From contig NZ_AP025314.1 of the NCBI RefSeq assembly GCF_036492835.1, positions 248,001 through 312,000 of the forward strand: a stretch of 64,000 nucleotides of DNA. Reading direction: 5' to 3'. Source of the DNA: Fulvitalea axinellae. GTDB taxonomy: Bacteria; Bacteroidota; Bacteroidia; Cytophagales; Cyclobacteriaceae. The notes under the pieces were generated by a model. It searched no databases. It saw only the letters and a list, made by a program, of their open reading frames with translations, and was not told where the DNA came from. Made by a program: the position numbers and the translations under genes. Positions 49,796-58,723 of the stretch are shown here, piece after piece; the first letter of the stretch is position 1; each line of letters starts with the position of its first letter.

Positions 49796-52432
49796 TTACG
49801 AATTTTTTATGTTGAAGGACAACCTTCCGAAAAAGAACGCTCCGTTTGATCCGAACTGGGTCACTGATCTAGGATAGATAAAGCGCCCTGAACTTTGGCG
49901 ATCCTCACGGTTACGGTCCGGATAAATGTCAAACAGGTTATTCGCTCCCACAGTCAGTCGGAGGCCTTCTGTCAAACGATAAGTCACCGATGCGTCCGTC
50001 ACTATTTTGGCGCTGAATCCCTGGTCTTGGTCAGGGTCGCTGGAATGATAGGCTTTTACCTCGCCAAACCTAACATTGCGCACTAGGAACGACCAACGCT
50101 TCAGGCCATAAGTCAGCGTCAGGTTATATTTTGACTTTGGATTGGCGTCCTCAATTCTCCCGCGTTCGCGACGGCCAAAGTAAACGTCCTCTTTGCCTTG
50201 CAACAATTCCGACGTTTTGACATCGCCCACCACTTCGGTATTGTTCCAGTTACCGCTCAGGGTGGCGTCCAGAATACCCGACCCGACGTTCCACTGTGAG
50301 GAAACGACCAAATCCACGCCTTGGGTACGGGTGTCGATGGCATTGGTAAAGAACTGCGCGCGGTCGGCTCCAACGCTTTCCAGAATACTGTTAATGGCCG
50401 GGTCGGAACCGAATGTGCCGGTCAGGATAATTCGGTCGTCGATGTCCACTCTGTATACGTCCGCCGAGAGTTGGATATTCGATGCCGGGTTTAGCGTAAG
50501 CCCAAGGCTGATATTCCGTGAAGTCTCTTCTTTCAGCTCCGGAATGCCCAGCGCCCTGGCGGCCGCGCTGTTATTGCGGAAGGTTCCCACTTCGTAAAAT
50601 TCGCCGTCGATCCGCACTGTGGATACCGACGAGAAGTGAACCTGATGCAAAGAAGGCGCGCGGAAGCCTGTATTGTACGCTCCGCGCAAAGTGGCGAAGT
50701 CTCCGAATTTGTATCGGCTGGCAAGTTTCCATGTTACGGTATTGCCGAAGTCGCTGTATTCCTCAAACCGGGCGGCGCCGGCGACCAACCAAGAGTCGGT
50801 AATGTCCAGTTCGGCATCGCCGTAAAAGGCTACGTTGCTGCGGGTTTGGTCGGTTTCGCTTTCGGGCGTGAATCCCGTAAAACCTTGGGAGCCTCCGGGG
50901 TGGCTTTCGCCTTCTTCCGAGTAGTTTTTCCACGAGGCTTCCTCACCCGCTATAATCTGGTAACGGTCAACCCTGAACTCCGCCCCTGCGGCTACGTTCA
51001 GGCCCGAAAGCAGATCGTATTTTCTGGTCAGGCCAAGTCCCGTGATGTTTTGTGAGAAAGCGTACCCGCCGGCTTCGAAGCTGGTGGGAGAAGCTTTGCC
51101 CAAAGAGCGGTTCGAGGTGTTTTCCACCCCAAAGTCGAAACTGTTTCTGCCGTAAGTGTTGTAAATATCCAGATCCCAAGCGCCCAATTCGCTGCGAAGC
51201 CCGACGGTCAGCGATTGGTCTTGGATATATGACACGATCTCTGGCAAAAAGCCGTTCGGGTAAATATCCGTATCGGTCCTGCTTTGGTACGGCAAACGAT
51301 AAAACGCGGTACTGATACCGTTGCGGTAGTTCAGGCCACCGAAGGCGTACAGTTCGTTTTTCTCCGACAGTTGGTAGCCTCCGTTCAGGAAGATTCCGGC
51401 GTTTAGCGATTCCGAATTCCCTACCCGCATATTGAAGTCCGAGCGCTCAAGCCCACGGCGTTCCAGTTCCTCGTCGGTGATGTCGTTTCCGTTGTCATCC
51501 TCGAAGATCTTCCCCGTAAATTCCTTCATGCGGTTGGTGTGTCCGCGTTTGCTCAAATCGACGGAAAGGTTCAGGAAACCCGATTCGCCAAGAGCCACGC
51601 CGTAGTTTGAGGTGAATTGTACCAACTCCCCGTCGCCTTCCTTGTGGATTCCGCCGGTCACTTGGCCGTTCAGGCCCTCGGTTTGTTGTTTGAGCACAAT
51701 GTTAATCACCCCCGCTATGGCGTCGGAGCCGTATTGGGCCGAAGCGCCGTCGCGCAACACCTCTATCCGTTCGATGGCCGATACGGGAATCGTGTTTAGG
51801 TCCGTACCTACCGAACCGCGCCCGAAAGTTCCGTTCAGGTTCAGCAACGCCGTGTTGTGGCGGCGTTTTCCGTTTACCAAAACCAACACCTGGTCAGGGC
51901 CCAAATTACGCAAAGATGCCGGGTCGATATGGTCCGTGCCGTCGGCTATCGTTTGCCTGTTTGACTGGAAAGACGGCGCGATATAGGTCAGGATTGAGTT
52001 CAGGTCCGGCTGAGGGAACTGTTCCAGGATCTTGGCCATCGGGATCACGTCTACCGGAACGGGCGTGTCGGACAGCGAACGGTCGGCGCTTCTGGAACCG
52101 ACCACCACCACCTCCGAAAGCGAAACGTCCGTTTGTTCCAAAGCCACTTGGATATGCTTGTTTCCCGCCACGGTCACTTTCAGGGGAATGTATCCCACAA
52201 ACCGGAATTCGAGGGTGTCGGTGTTTTCTACGGTAAGGCTAAAATTTCCTTCTACGTCTGTAATCGTACCGGAGGGGGATCCCAATTTAGCGACCGAAAC
52301 CCCGATTAAGGCGTCTCCGCCGGATTTATCACTGACATGCCCGGTTACGGTTCGCTGTTGTGCGAACGAAACTCCGGAAGCAAAGGTAAAAGCAATAGCC
52401 AAGAGCAAGGTTTGTTTTAGAGCTCTCATCAT
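49796..52432 (-). CDS. TonB-dependent outer-membrane receptor
   Basis: 878 residues from ATG 52432 (the next codon is also ATG). Signal peptide MMRALKQTLLLAIAFTFASG; carboxypeptidase-D-like domain (VTGHVSDKSGGDALIGVSV, GTITDVEGNFSL); plug with ALEQTDVSLSEVVVVGS and the subfamily signature DHIDPASLRNLGPDQVLVLV-NGKRRH, GRGSVGTDLNTIP, AIERIEVLRDGASAQYGSDA; then a 22-strand-type barrel ending FFFGRLSFNIKNS. It imports a substrate bound at the cell surface using TonB energy. There is no SusD partner, so the ligand is probably small. A poly-Cys leader peptide upstream suggests control by cysteine and hence an organosulfur or sulfur-related ligand; this is inference. Confidence 0.93.
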   Translation of the reverse strand: MMRALKQTLLLAIAFTFASGVSFAQQRTVTGHVSDKSGGDALIGVSVAKLGSPSGTITDVEGNFSLTVENTDTLEFRFVGYIPLKVTVAGNKHIQVALEQTDVSLSEVVVVGSRSADRSLSDTPVPVDVIPMAKILEQFPQPDLNSILTYIAPSFQSNRQTIADGTDHIDPASLRNLGPDQVLVLVNGKRRHNTALLNLNGTFGRGSVGTDLNTIPVSAIERIEVLRDGASAQYGSDAIAGVINIVLKQQTEGLNGQVTGGIHKEGDGELVQFTSNYGVALGESGFLNLSVDLSKRGHTNRMKEFTGKIFEDDNGNDITDEELERRGLERSDFNMRVGNSESLNAGIFLNGGYQLSEKNELYAFGGLNYRNGISTAFYRLPYQSRTDTDIYPNGFLPEIVSYIQDQSLTVGLRSELGAWDLDIYNTYGRNSFDFGVENTSNRSLGKASPTSFEAGGYAFSQNITGLGLTRKYDLLSGLNVAAGAEFRVDRYQIIAGEEASWKNYSEEGESHPGGSQGFTGFTPESETDQTRSNVAFYGDAELDITDSWLVAGAARFEEYSDFGNTVTWKLASRYKFGDFATLRGAYNTGFRAPSLHQVHFSSVSTVRIDGEFYEVGTFRNNSAAARALGIPELKEETSRNISLGLTLNPASNIQLSADVYRVDIDDRIILTGTFGSDPAINSILESVGADRAQFFTNAIDTRTQGVDLVVSSQWNVGSGILDATLSGNWNNTEVVGDVKTSELLQGKEDVYFGRRERGRIEDANPKSKYNLTLTYGLKRWSFLVRNVRFGEVKAYHSSDPDQDQGFSAKIVTDASVTYRLTEGLRLTVGANNLFDIYPDRNREDRQSSGRFIYPRSVTQFGSNGAFFFGRLSFNIKNS

Positions 52433-52579
52433 TTTTATATAGTATATGTGGTTATTCAATAGGAAATAGGAGCCGCCTTCGCGCAATGCGAAACCGCAAA
52501 CGGCAAATACAAGCCGTACGCATTCGGGCTAACTCTCCAGAGTCGGCCTAACGATAAGGGGCGGAACTAATGGGGGAGA
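52433..52579 (-). promoter_or_regulatory. Putative attenuator between poly-Cys leader and TonB receptor gene
   Basis: The 147 nt after the leader stop begin with a C-rich, G-poor tract (TCTCCCCCATTAGTTCCGCC), the composition of a Rho-utilisation site, then CTCTGGAGAG and nested stems around AATGCG...CGCATT. No classical T-run terminator was found, so Rho-dependent control is more likely than intrinsic attenuation. Inference from composition. Confidence 0.45.
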
Positions 52580-52612
52580 TTAGAGGCAACAACAACAGCA
52601 ACGACAACACAT
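52580..52612 (-). CDS. Poly-cysteine leader peptide MCCRCCCCCL
   Basis: A 10-codon frame on the complement strand: ATG, TGT TGT, CGT, TGC TGT TGT TGT TGC, CTC, TAA. Seven of ten codons are Cys. AAAGG lies 9 bases before the ATG. A chance run of five consecutive Cys codons directly upstream of a receptor gene on the correct strand is very unlikely. Stalling on cysteine codons when Cys-tRNA is scarce is a known device of leader peptides (for example the Rho-linked poly-Cys uORFs reported in mycobacteria). It is placed 147 nt ahead of the TonB receptor, so it would tie receptor synthesis to cysteine supply. Confidence 0.68.
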   Translation of the reverse strand: MCCRCCCCCL

Positions 52613-52712
52613 CTTCGCAACCTTTGATACGGAGGATGATTGGTTGATCTGAAAAGTCGATATGTTACGCTGGTTGTCCAATGTTTTACTTAGCTGTGCC
52701 TGAATTCTGTAT

Positions 52713-52741
52713 TAAGATTACAGTGCTGTTCTACGGACAAA
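52713..52741 (-). promoter_or_regulatory. Putative promoter for leader peptide and TonB receptor
   Basis: On the complement strand TTTG (52741-52738), a 17-bp spacer, then TAATCTTA (52720-52713), matching TTTG-N17-TAnnTTTG at 10 of 12 or better core positions. Transcription would begin near 52706, about 95 nt ahead of the leader ATG. Confidence 0.5.
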
Positions 52742-52940
52742 GTTCTGAAAAGTTTTTCTTTATTTCCAAAATCACAATCAAAATAATTGTAAGTTATTGT
52801 TTTTCAGTGAATTGAAATCCTGTGTTTTTCTTCATCCAGTTTCGGAAAAACTCCAATACAAGAAATGCGCAGACGATGACTTCAAAAAATAATAGGGTCG
52901 AATAAGCGGGGACAAAGAGACGAAAGTAAATTTAAAATAA

Positions 52941-52969
52941 TGTCCCGCGCCAAAAATTGACGCGGGACA
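52941..52969. terminator. Hairpin, probable terminator
   Basis: TGTCCCGCG / CGCGGGACA perfect 9-bp stem with 11-base loop. On the complement strand it is followed by TTATTTTAAAT. It may be the original terminator of the RDD gene, now separated from it by repeat A. Confidence 0.55.
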
Positions 52970-53031
52970 ACAATGCGTTTAACAAAATTATCCTTGTTTT
53001 ATTCGTAGCGAAAGTCCACTTTATGAGCGAC

Positions 53032-53287
53032 CCCAATGCGTTCCAAAAAACTAATTTCAGGCCTTTATTTTTCTTCCATAACCGCCATGCTTTTGGATGG
53101 AAGAAAAATTTGTAGCCGTATTTGAGAGATTTTTTGGTTACTTTTTGATCTCTCAACTAGCGAAGCGTTCTCATGAACTCCTTTGAAAGAAAACAAGAGT
53201 GAATAAAAAGTAACACCGGAGCTTGCTAAGCGCAAAATGTCAGTGGTTTCGGGATACCATATTTTTAATGCTGATAATTAAGTCAGA
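53032..53287 (+). repeat. Direct repeat A flanking the RDD gene
   Basis: About 80% or more identical by eye to 55288-55494 in its two outer blocks. Block 1 includes CCAATGCGTTCCAAAAAACT and a 13-bp perfect inverted repeat ATTTTTCTTCCAT / ATGGAAGAAAAAT (53067-53079, 53097-53109). Block 2 includes GTCAGTGGTTTCGGGA and TTTTTAATGCTGATAATTAA. Copy A has a 45-bp longer middle. Confidence 0.8.
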
Positions 53288-53308
53288 GAGCATAGGTTCT
53301 CACCGGCT

Positions 53309-55021
53309 TTAAAACTCAGGACTTATGGTATGCCTAGAGTCTTCGCCAATTAACAAAAAGCTATACTTCTCGCCTTTGTCCGTCTCCACCGTCAAGCGGA
53401 TTTTAAAATCGGAACCCAGCGTATAGTTCTTAAGGTCCAAATCGAAACCGTAAGAGCTGTACTCTCCGGCCAACAAGGCCAAAGGCGTTTCGGTGCTGAT
53501 GTCCAGTTTGCCTTCCAACAACTCGATTTTCGTCAGGGTACAATCCTGTCCCGTACTCTCAATGCCGATATTAACCTCCCCTGAGGTACTCCTGCTTACC
53601 GATCCGGCCAATTCAATTTTCGGTTCGTTTATCCGGATAATGTTCTTGATTCTATACATTTTCTCATCCATCAAAACCCTTTGTCCCGGAACGTTTTTGC
53701 CGTATTTCACAACGCACTTCCGGAGTGCTTTTTTACTTGCGGGAATTAGGTTATAGAGTCCTTCTTCGACCATTTGGTTATAAATTTCAGCCAATTTGCG
53801 CCCGCTTGGTTCCGAATATCCGTCATAGGTAATGGGGGTAAGTTCCAGATTGTCACCGTCCACGCCCTCAACTTTCACATACTTATAGCCGTCGTACCCG
53901 CTCACCAGATTAAAGACAAGCACCGAGTTCTTGTCCAGCTTCTCGAAGTTGTGCCAGAGCAGTTTGTCTTCGGCCATCTGTTCCCTTTCCCATCTCTGTT
54001 CACTCTTATAGTCGTTATACGCCTTTAACGACAAAACCGGCCCGCCGATAAACACGATCAACAGCGGAAACAACAGCAGGTACTTACGTGAACGAACGCC
54101 GGCGCCTTTAACTTTCACCACTGCGGTTTCAGTCCATTTGTCGTGAGGCAGATAACCGGTCAGAAGGTAAATGACAGGCTCTAGGGGAGTAAAGCGGAAA
54201 ATGGTACGGCCCACAATAGTTATAAAGTCGGGACGGTTTCCGTTTTTATCCTGGATAGTGGCGCCGGCCAGAATCATTGCCGGCGTAGCCGAGAGGAAAG
54301 CCTCGCAAAACACTCCGTAAAGAAAACGGCAGGCAAAGGCCAGTAAGGTCAGGGCGGTGGGCTCGCCGAATGAAGACGAGGCGACATCTCTGAAAAAGTC
54401 ACCCCAAATATTGAATATCAGGTATGAGAATAACAGATAACTCAAAAAGAAGTCGACGATATGGTGAAACAGCCTTTGCCACCTCGATACTTTGGCGCTT
54501 TGCGCCACTTCCTTGGCCGGCGATTCGCTTTTGGTAATCGCCTTTAATCCCGCAAAAGCGACCAAGATCCAAACGGCATACGCTATAATTACCAAAACGG
54601 TAAGCAGGGAAATGTTCGAAAACCCCGTTTTGATTTCGATCACCAATGAACCCAAAAGAGCGAACGCTTTGACGGTGAAAATAATCGAGTACATAAACCG
54701 TAACAGACGAGTCTCTTTTCGGTCCGTCTTCAAGAACAAAACCACGCCGAGAACAGCGAGTATGCAGAAGGCGATTTCGAGCGTATTATGCCCGAAGACA
54801 TCCTCGAAGTCCTTGTAAATGAAAAATTTCATCCCGAAACCCTCCAGATTTACGTAAGGCGACAGCAGTTTGAGCAGATAAATCCCCTCCCGGTAATCCC
54901 AAATAAAGTTCCTTGGCAGAAAAGGAACCAAACAAAACACGGCGCAAAATCCCGCTACGGTGATCGAAATCGGTTTTATATGCCGTTCCGCCACATCAAA
55001 AAACTTACCCAATAAGCCCAT
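53309..55021 (-). CDS. RDD family membrane protein
   Basis: 570 residues. Several membrane helices in the N-terminal half (about 18-36, 84-97, 108-126, 137-158); an RDD-type domain at about 180-300 (RLFHHIVDFFLSYLLFSYLI, TPAMILAGATIQDKNGNRPD, GRTIFRFTPLEPVIYLL, PHDKWTETAVV); one further helix near 315-335; then a soluble extracytoplasmic domain of 230 residues (VKVEGVDGDNLELTPITYDG). RDD proteins are of unknown mechanism; some transport compatible solutes or ions. The attached C-terminal domain is not usual. The gene lies between direct repeats A and B. Confidence 0.75.
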   Translation of the reverse strand: MGLLGKFFDVAERHIKPISITVAGFCAVFCLVPFLPRNFIWDYREGIYLLKLLSPYVNLEGFGMKFFIYKDFEDVFGHNTLEIAFCILAVLGVVLFLKTDRKETRLLRFMYSIIFTVKAFALLGSLVIEIKTGFSNISLLTVLVIIAYAVWILVAFAGLKAITKSESPAKEVAQSAKVSRWQRLFHHIVDFFLSYLLFSYLIFNIWGDFFRDVASSSFGEPTALTLLAFACRFLYGVFCEAFLSATPAMILAGATIQDKNGNRPDFITIVGRTIFRFTPLEPVIYLLTGYLPHDKWTETAVVKVKGAGVRSRKYLLLFPLLIVFIGGPVLSLKAYNDYKSEQRWEREQMAEDKLLWHNFEKLDKNSVLVFNLVSGYDGYKYVKVEGVDGDNLELTPITYDGYSEPSGRKLAEIYNQMVEEGLYNLIPASKKALRKCVVKYGKNVPGQRVLMDEKMYRIKNIIRINEPKIELAGSVSRSTSGEVNIGIESTGQDCTLTKIELLEGKLDISTETPLALLAGEYSSYGFDLDLKNYTLGSDFKIRLTVETDKGEKYSFLLIGEDSRHTISPEF

Positions 55022-55287
55022 ATGAATTCGTTATAGGGGACAGGTAAAAATAAAAGTCACACATCCCCGGATACTGTACTTAAAAACAACAATCCTTAAT
55101 ATAAACTAACACCGAATAATTTCATATGATAAAACAAATACACTTCATTTAACTTGGGATGTTCTGGAGTGTGGCTTTTTTTAAGCTAAAATGAAATAGT
55201 TAAAACACTAAAAATGAGGACTGATATATGCGCTTGACAAAAAACTATTCTTGTTTTTTCGTCTCAAAGGTCTGGCCTATTATTGAC

Positions 55288-55494
55288 TCCAATGCGTTCC
55301 AAAAAACTAATTTCAGGCCTTTATTTTTCTTCCATAACCGTCATGCTTTTGGTTGGAAGAAAAATTTGTAGCCGTATTTGAGAGATTTTTTGCTTCGTTT
55401 TTTATCTCTAAAAAATGAAGACTGGAGCTTGTTAAACGCAAAGTGTCAGTGGTTTCGGGAAGCCGTATTTTTAATGCTGATAATTAAGTCAGGA
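55288..55494 (+). repeat. Direct repeat B flanking the RDD gene
   Basis: Second copy of the sequence at 53032-53287, same orientation, with the same internal inverted repeat (ATTTTTCTTCCA / TGGAAGAAAAAT) and ending TAATTAAGTCAGG. It lies 24 bp before copy 2 of the HTH element. Confidence 0.8.
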
Positions 55495-55517
55495 AACGTA
55501 GACACTCGTTTCGCTAT

Positions 55518-56363
55518 GAGCAAGGTTTTTGCTTATAGAAAACCTATGCCGGACCAATCACACCTTTGCAAATACGAACGCCAATACATCGAGTGGAAAT
55601 ACGGGTGCGGTGTGTCCATACGTAAAATAGCGAAGGGCATCAGGCGGGCGCCCTCTACCGTAAGCCGTGAGATAAAGCGCAACAGCTTCGGCGTGCTCGG
55701 CTATATGGCCGATAGCGCCGCCCTGCTTTACAAGGCCCGCAGGCGCTGGGCGGCGCATTGCGAGCACCCCGGCTTTCATGTGAAAAGGGTTTGGCGCTAC
55801 CCTCCTCTCCGCCCCGACCGCCTTTATATCTGTTGGTATTCCGATACGCTGGAATACGACCGGCGCCGAAGTCCCTACCCTAATTTTTCACTTTCCCGCT
55901 CGGCCCAAAACCGTCGTGATTCGCTCTTCAGGCCCTCCGACAAGCCCGAACACTATACGGAGTTAAGATTTTTGTACGACTATCTGCGGTTTCATAAAGA
56001 CTGCGTACTGAACCGGCCGATAGACTATTCGAAGCCCTTCCCTTACCGGCGCAAAAAACGAAAGCCGGACCCCAAACCCGTAACGGCCCCCAAAGCCCAA
56101 AAGGCAAAAACCAAAACCCCGGAACCGGCCATAAGCCCCGAGCCCGTACCGGAGCCAGTGGCATAACTATGCCCGAATAAGCCTAAAAAGCCCTTCCCTC
56201 ATCCGATTCTCAACGCATTCATCCTATCAGCCCTCCGGAATCCTCGTATCAACGGCCAAAATCTGTTTTGTCCATACCGAAATGTCTGTCGATAGCGTCG
56301 CCTCCCCCGGGTTTTGGGTTGAAAATTTCAGTGGTTGAAAGTGTTGCGTTTGCACACGTGATT
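55518..56363 (+). mobile_element. 847-bp repeated HTH element, copy 2
   Basis: Begins GAGCAAGGTTTTTGCTTATA and ends GCACACGTGATTA, co-linear with 2087-2933 over the entire length with single-base differences only. Contains the paralogous HTH gene. It lies next to direct repeat B. Confidence 0.75.
55546..56166 (+). CDS. IS30-type HTH_38 domain protein (element copy 2)
   Basis: 206 residues, same length as the protein of copy 1 (2115-2735), with the same SIRKIAKGIRRAPSTVSREI helix-turn-helix, the GYMADSAALLYKARRRWAA segment and the Lys/Pro tail. Start placed at ATG 55546 by homology to copy 1. In this copy the TGA that closes the frame upstream in copy 1 is AGA, so the frame runs back to 55378 through direct repeat B; that extension is not believed. 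No DDE domain. Most differences between copies are substitutions that keep the frame, which argues for function or recent copying. Confidence 0.75.
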   Translation: MPDQSHLCKYERQYIEWKYGCGVSIRKIAKGIRRAPSTVSREIKRNSFGVLGYMADSAALLYKARRRWAAHCEHPGFHVKRVWRYPPLRPDRLYICWYSDTLEYDRRRSPYPNFSLSRSAQNRRDSLFRPSDKPEHYTELRFLYDYLRFHKDCVLNRPIDYSKPFPYRRKKRKPDPKPVTAPKAQKAKTKTPEPAISPEPVPEPVA

Positions 56364-56644
56364 AGAAAACTAACTGACACAATAGCGTGGTTATTAGACA
56401 TTTTTCTTGGATTGGAAAATTGTTTGTTATTAGGCTGTTAAGGAAAGTAAATTGGCAATCTGCGGTATGAGCGGACTTTAAGCTGTTAGTTTAGGTATGT
56501 TGCCACTCTTAAATGAATACAGAGCACTTAGTGTCGTGTAAAGTTCTATTATTAATTATTTTATTAATAAATTAACGTGAGGGATAGTTTGTTTGTAATT
56601 ATAATTTATATTTAATAATTATTAACTATAAATGATTAAGAGTT

Positions 56645-58186
56645 ATGAAAAATCTTTTTTTATTATTTTTTTCGATTTTTATTTTAACTGCATCATGCCA
56701 GACGGAAATTGACGCATCCCTCGATGCAGAAAATGATGTTTTAAGCCCAATTTTATTAAGAGCAAATTCAGATCTTTCTCCAAATTGGGATTGGACAACA
56801 GATGAAGATCTTGATATTTACACATCCCATCCATTAGATAAGTCACCTGTGAAATTGTATGGAGTGAAAACTCCATTTTACTCACAACATGAACTTTCTG
56901 AATTTCAGGATATGGCTCCTGAAGATGGATGGATGTTAGTGTTTAAAAACTTTGGGTCTAACGATATTTCTCCGATTCGTGACCTGCCATCATTCTCACT
57001 TTATAATAAATATACTGGAGTGCTTCGAATAATGACATTTATTCCTAGTATTGCTGATATTGATTATTCTAAGGTTGTTGGAGTCCTAAAGGCCAGTTCA
57101 TCGAGTAGTGATCATAGCCTCTTTACATATTATGCTGAAGGAGATGAGACAACCATCAAAGGCTTTGACCCTCAGATGAGCGTATTCTACTCTACCAAAT
57201 CGTTTAATTTAAATCATCATTGGATAAGTACAGATTTCATATTGTCTGGATATGATCCTGAAGATGTCAATAGAGATATAGCTTTAGACTTTGAGTTGTA
57301 TGGTTGTGACATTACAAATGTAGAAGGCGAAGCAAATGGGAGTATTGAACAAGAGCTTTCAGAAAGGAAAATATCGGGTTTTTGGAAATTTATAGGGCAA
57401 CTAGAACAGGGCCTTAAGTCAGGTGTGTCATTTTATAACGACTCAGAAAAAGCAATCAAGACGATAAAAGCCATTGGAGAGAAGTTTAAGAAGAAAGAGT
57501 CAACAACATCAAATCGGCAATCATCATTTATTACTGTAGCCCAAGCAGCGTATAGTGCTATCGGCGCTGTACGTGGATTTATAAAAGGTGGAAAAGCAAA
57601 TACTCCTACACCTATCAAGTTCAATGCTGACTTTGATATTCAACTAAAAATGGAACTTAAAAAACCAATATATTCATTAAAGTTTAGCTTGAGAACGGAT
57701 AGTAATCATGCCTCAGCTATAAAACCTACACAGAATATATCATGGGGAGTTTTCAATCTAAAGGACCGAATAAAATACAATGTTAATCATTATAAATATT
57801 ATAAAGAAAATGAAGCGCATCCATATAAGGAAGCTTGGGATGAATTTGTGAATGTAAATTCACCAACATTTCTGAGCAACATTGTGCATAACCCGAGTTT
57901 GCCAACTCCCACTTACAAAATAGGGTTTGTAAAGAAAAATGGAGCGGATATATTAAGTACTCAAGCCAGCAATGCTCGTAGAGTTTACTATGATGGGAAT
58001 GGAACTGATATTACATATTCAATATTTGAAATAGTTGTTGAGATAACACATAGATATTACCATCCGACAGAGGGTTGGAAGGAAGCTAGTATACTTAAAA
58101 TTTTCCCAATAACACAGGGTGACTATCGTCTTGAAACTATTGAGGATAATGATAATGGGGGCGGACTGCCACCAACTCCATTCTAA
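56645..58186 (+). CDS. AT-rich lipoprotein of unknown function
   Basis: 513 residues, signal peptide and lipobox MKNLFLLFFSIFILTASC. It is strongly AT-rich compared with its neighbours and uses AT-ending codons, a sign of transfer. The body includes DLSPNWDWTTDEDLDIYTSH, a helix-prone Ala/Lys segment near 265-315 (KAIKTIKAIGEKFKKKES) and beta-rich C-terminal strands ending in GGGLPPTPF. No known domain. It is followed by a good terminator and then by palindrome R6. The mid-protein amphipathic region could reflect membrane interaction, but nothing decisive is visible. Confidence 0.65.
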   Translation: MKNLFLLFFSIFILTASCQTEIDASLDAENDVLSPILLRANSDLSPNWDWTTDEDLDIYTSHPLDKSPVKLYGVKTPFYSQHELSEFQDMAPEDGWMLVFKNFGSNDISPIRDLPSFSLYNKYTGVLRIMTFIPSIADIDYSKVVGVLKASSSSSDHSLFTYYAEGDETTIKGFDPQMSVFYSTKSFNLNHHWISTDFILSGYDPEDVNRDIALDFELYGCDITNVEGEANGSIEQELSERKISGFWKFIGQLEQGLKSGVSFYNDSEKAIKTIKAIGEKFKKKESTTSNRQSSFITVAQAAYSAIGAVRGFIKGGKANTPTPIKFNADFDIQLKMELKKPIYSLKFSLRTDSNHASAIKPTQNISWGVFNLKDRIKYNVNHYKYYKENEAHPYKEAWDEFVNVNSPTFLSNIVHNPSLPTPTYKIGFVKKNGADILSTQASNARRVYYDGNGTDITYSIFEIVVEITHRYYHPTEGWKEASILKIFPITQGDYRLETIEDNDNGGGLPPTPF

Positions 58187-58209
58187 TGATTAAGTAATAC
58201 ATAGATTTG

Positions 58210-58267
58210 GAGACTGTTTACTAAAGAGTCTTAGTGATATTTATTTAATAAGCAGTCTCTTTTTTTC
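58210..58267 (+). terminator. Terminator after the AT-rich lipoprotein gene
   Basis: GAGACTG / CAGTCTC with further pairing inside the loop, followed by TTTTTTTCTTT; 24 bp after the stop. Confidence 0.7.
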
Positions 58268-58340
58268 TTTATTGGTCGCAGAAGGAGTTAAAACAAAGCG
58301 CTTCAGTGCATCTTGCTTTTAGTTTCTAAAAAGGTTGGTC

Positions 58341-58509
58341 CCTGGCTCCCGCCAGCGTATTTAACGGCCATCGCAAGTGTCCACACTTGTGATTTTTATA
58401 CTTGCAAGCGTCCACGCTTGCCCGTTCAGTATATCCAATCCAGCTGAGGCAAGCGTGGACGCTTGCGGTATGTTTAGTCACAAGCGAATACGTTTGCGAC
58501 GGCCGGGGG
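58341..58509 (+). repeat. Palindromic element R6, full length (169 bp)
   Basis: All four hairpins in order: CAAGTGT-CC-ACACTTG, GCAAGCGT-CC-ACGCTTGC, GCAAGCGT-GG-ACGCTTGC, CAAGCG-AATA-CGTTTG, bounded by CCTGGCTCCCGCCAGCG and GACGGCCGGGGG. The left half and the reverse complement of the right half are similar along about 60 bp, so the whole is one long imperfect palindrome. Confidence 0.9.
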
Positions 58510-58723
58510 AGAGCGAAAGGTCAGTTATGTAAACCTTGATAAGGAAAATGAGCATGAATTTAGTGTGATTTCAGGTAGTATTGAAAATAGTGAAGTCAAT
58601 GGCTGTATCGTAAAAGTATTAGAAGGAGCAATGCCAGCATTTAATAAGAGAAAGCAGAAGTATTTTGATAAGCACAGTGCTTCATACAATAATCAACAAC
58701 AACCAATGATGGCTCCTGTGTAG
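58508..58723 (+). pseudogene. C-terminal gene fragment trapped between R6 and R7
   Basis: 71 codons reading GERKVSYVNLDKENEHEFSV, continuing ISGSIENSEVNGCIVKVLEG and KQKYFDKHSASYNNQQQPMM to TAG at 58721-58723. There is no start codon; the frame runs out of the repeat R6. The protein-like sequence looks like the tail of a lost gene. Its stop codon abuts the first base of R7, the pattern seen for intact genes ahead of other repeat copies. Confidence 0.55.

Noticed and set aside
52932..53156. 74-residue complement-strand frame at repeat A
   Set aside because: It lies within repeat A and its hairpin, and the frame is not kept in repeat B, so it is unlikely to be coding.
55378..55545. N-terminal extension of the second HTH protein
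   Set aside because: The extension is translated repeat B sequence and is absent from the paralogue, where a TGA closes the frame just before the ATG.
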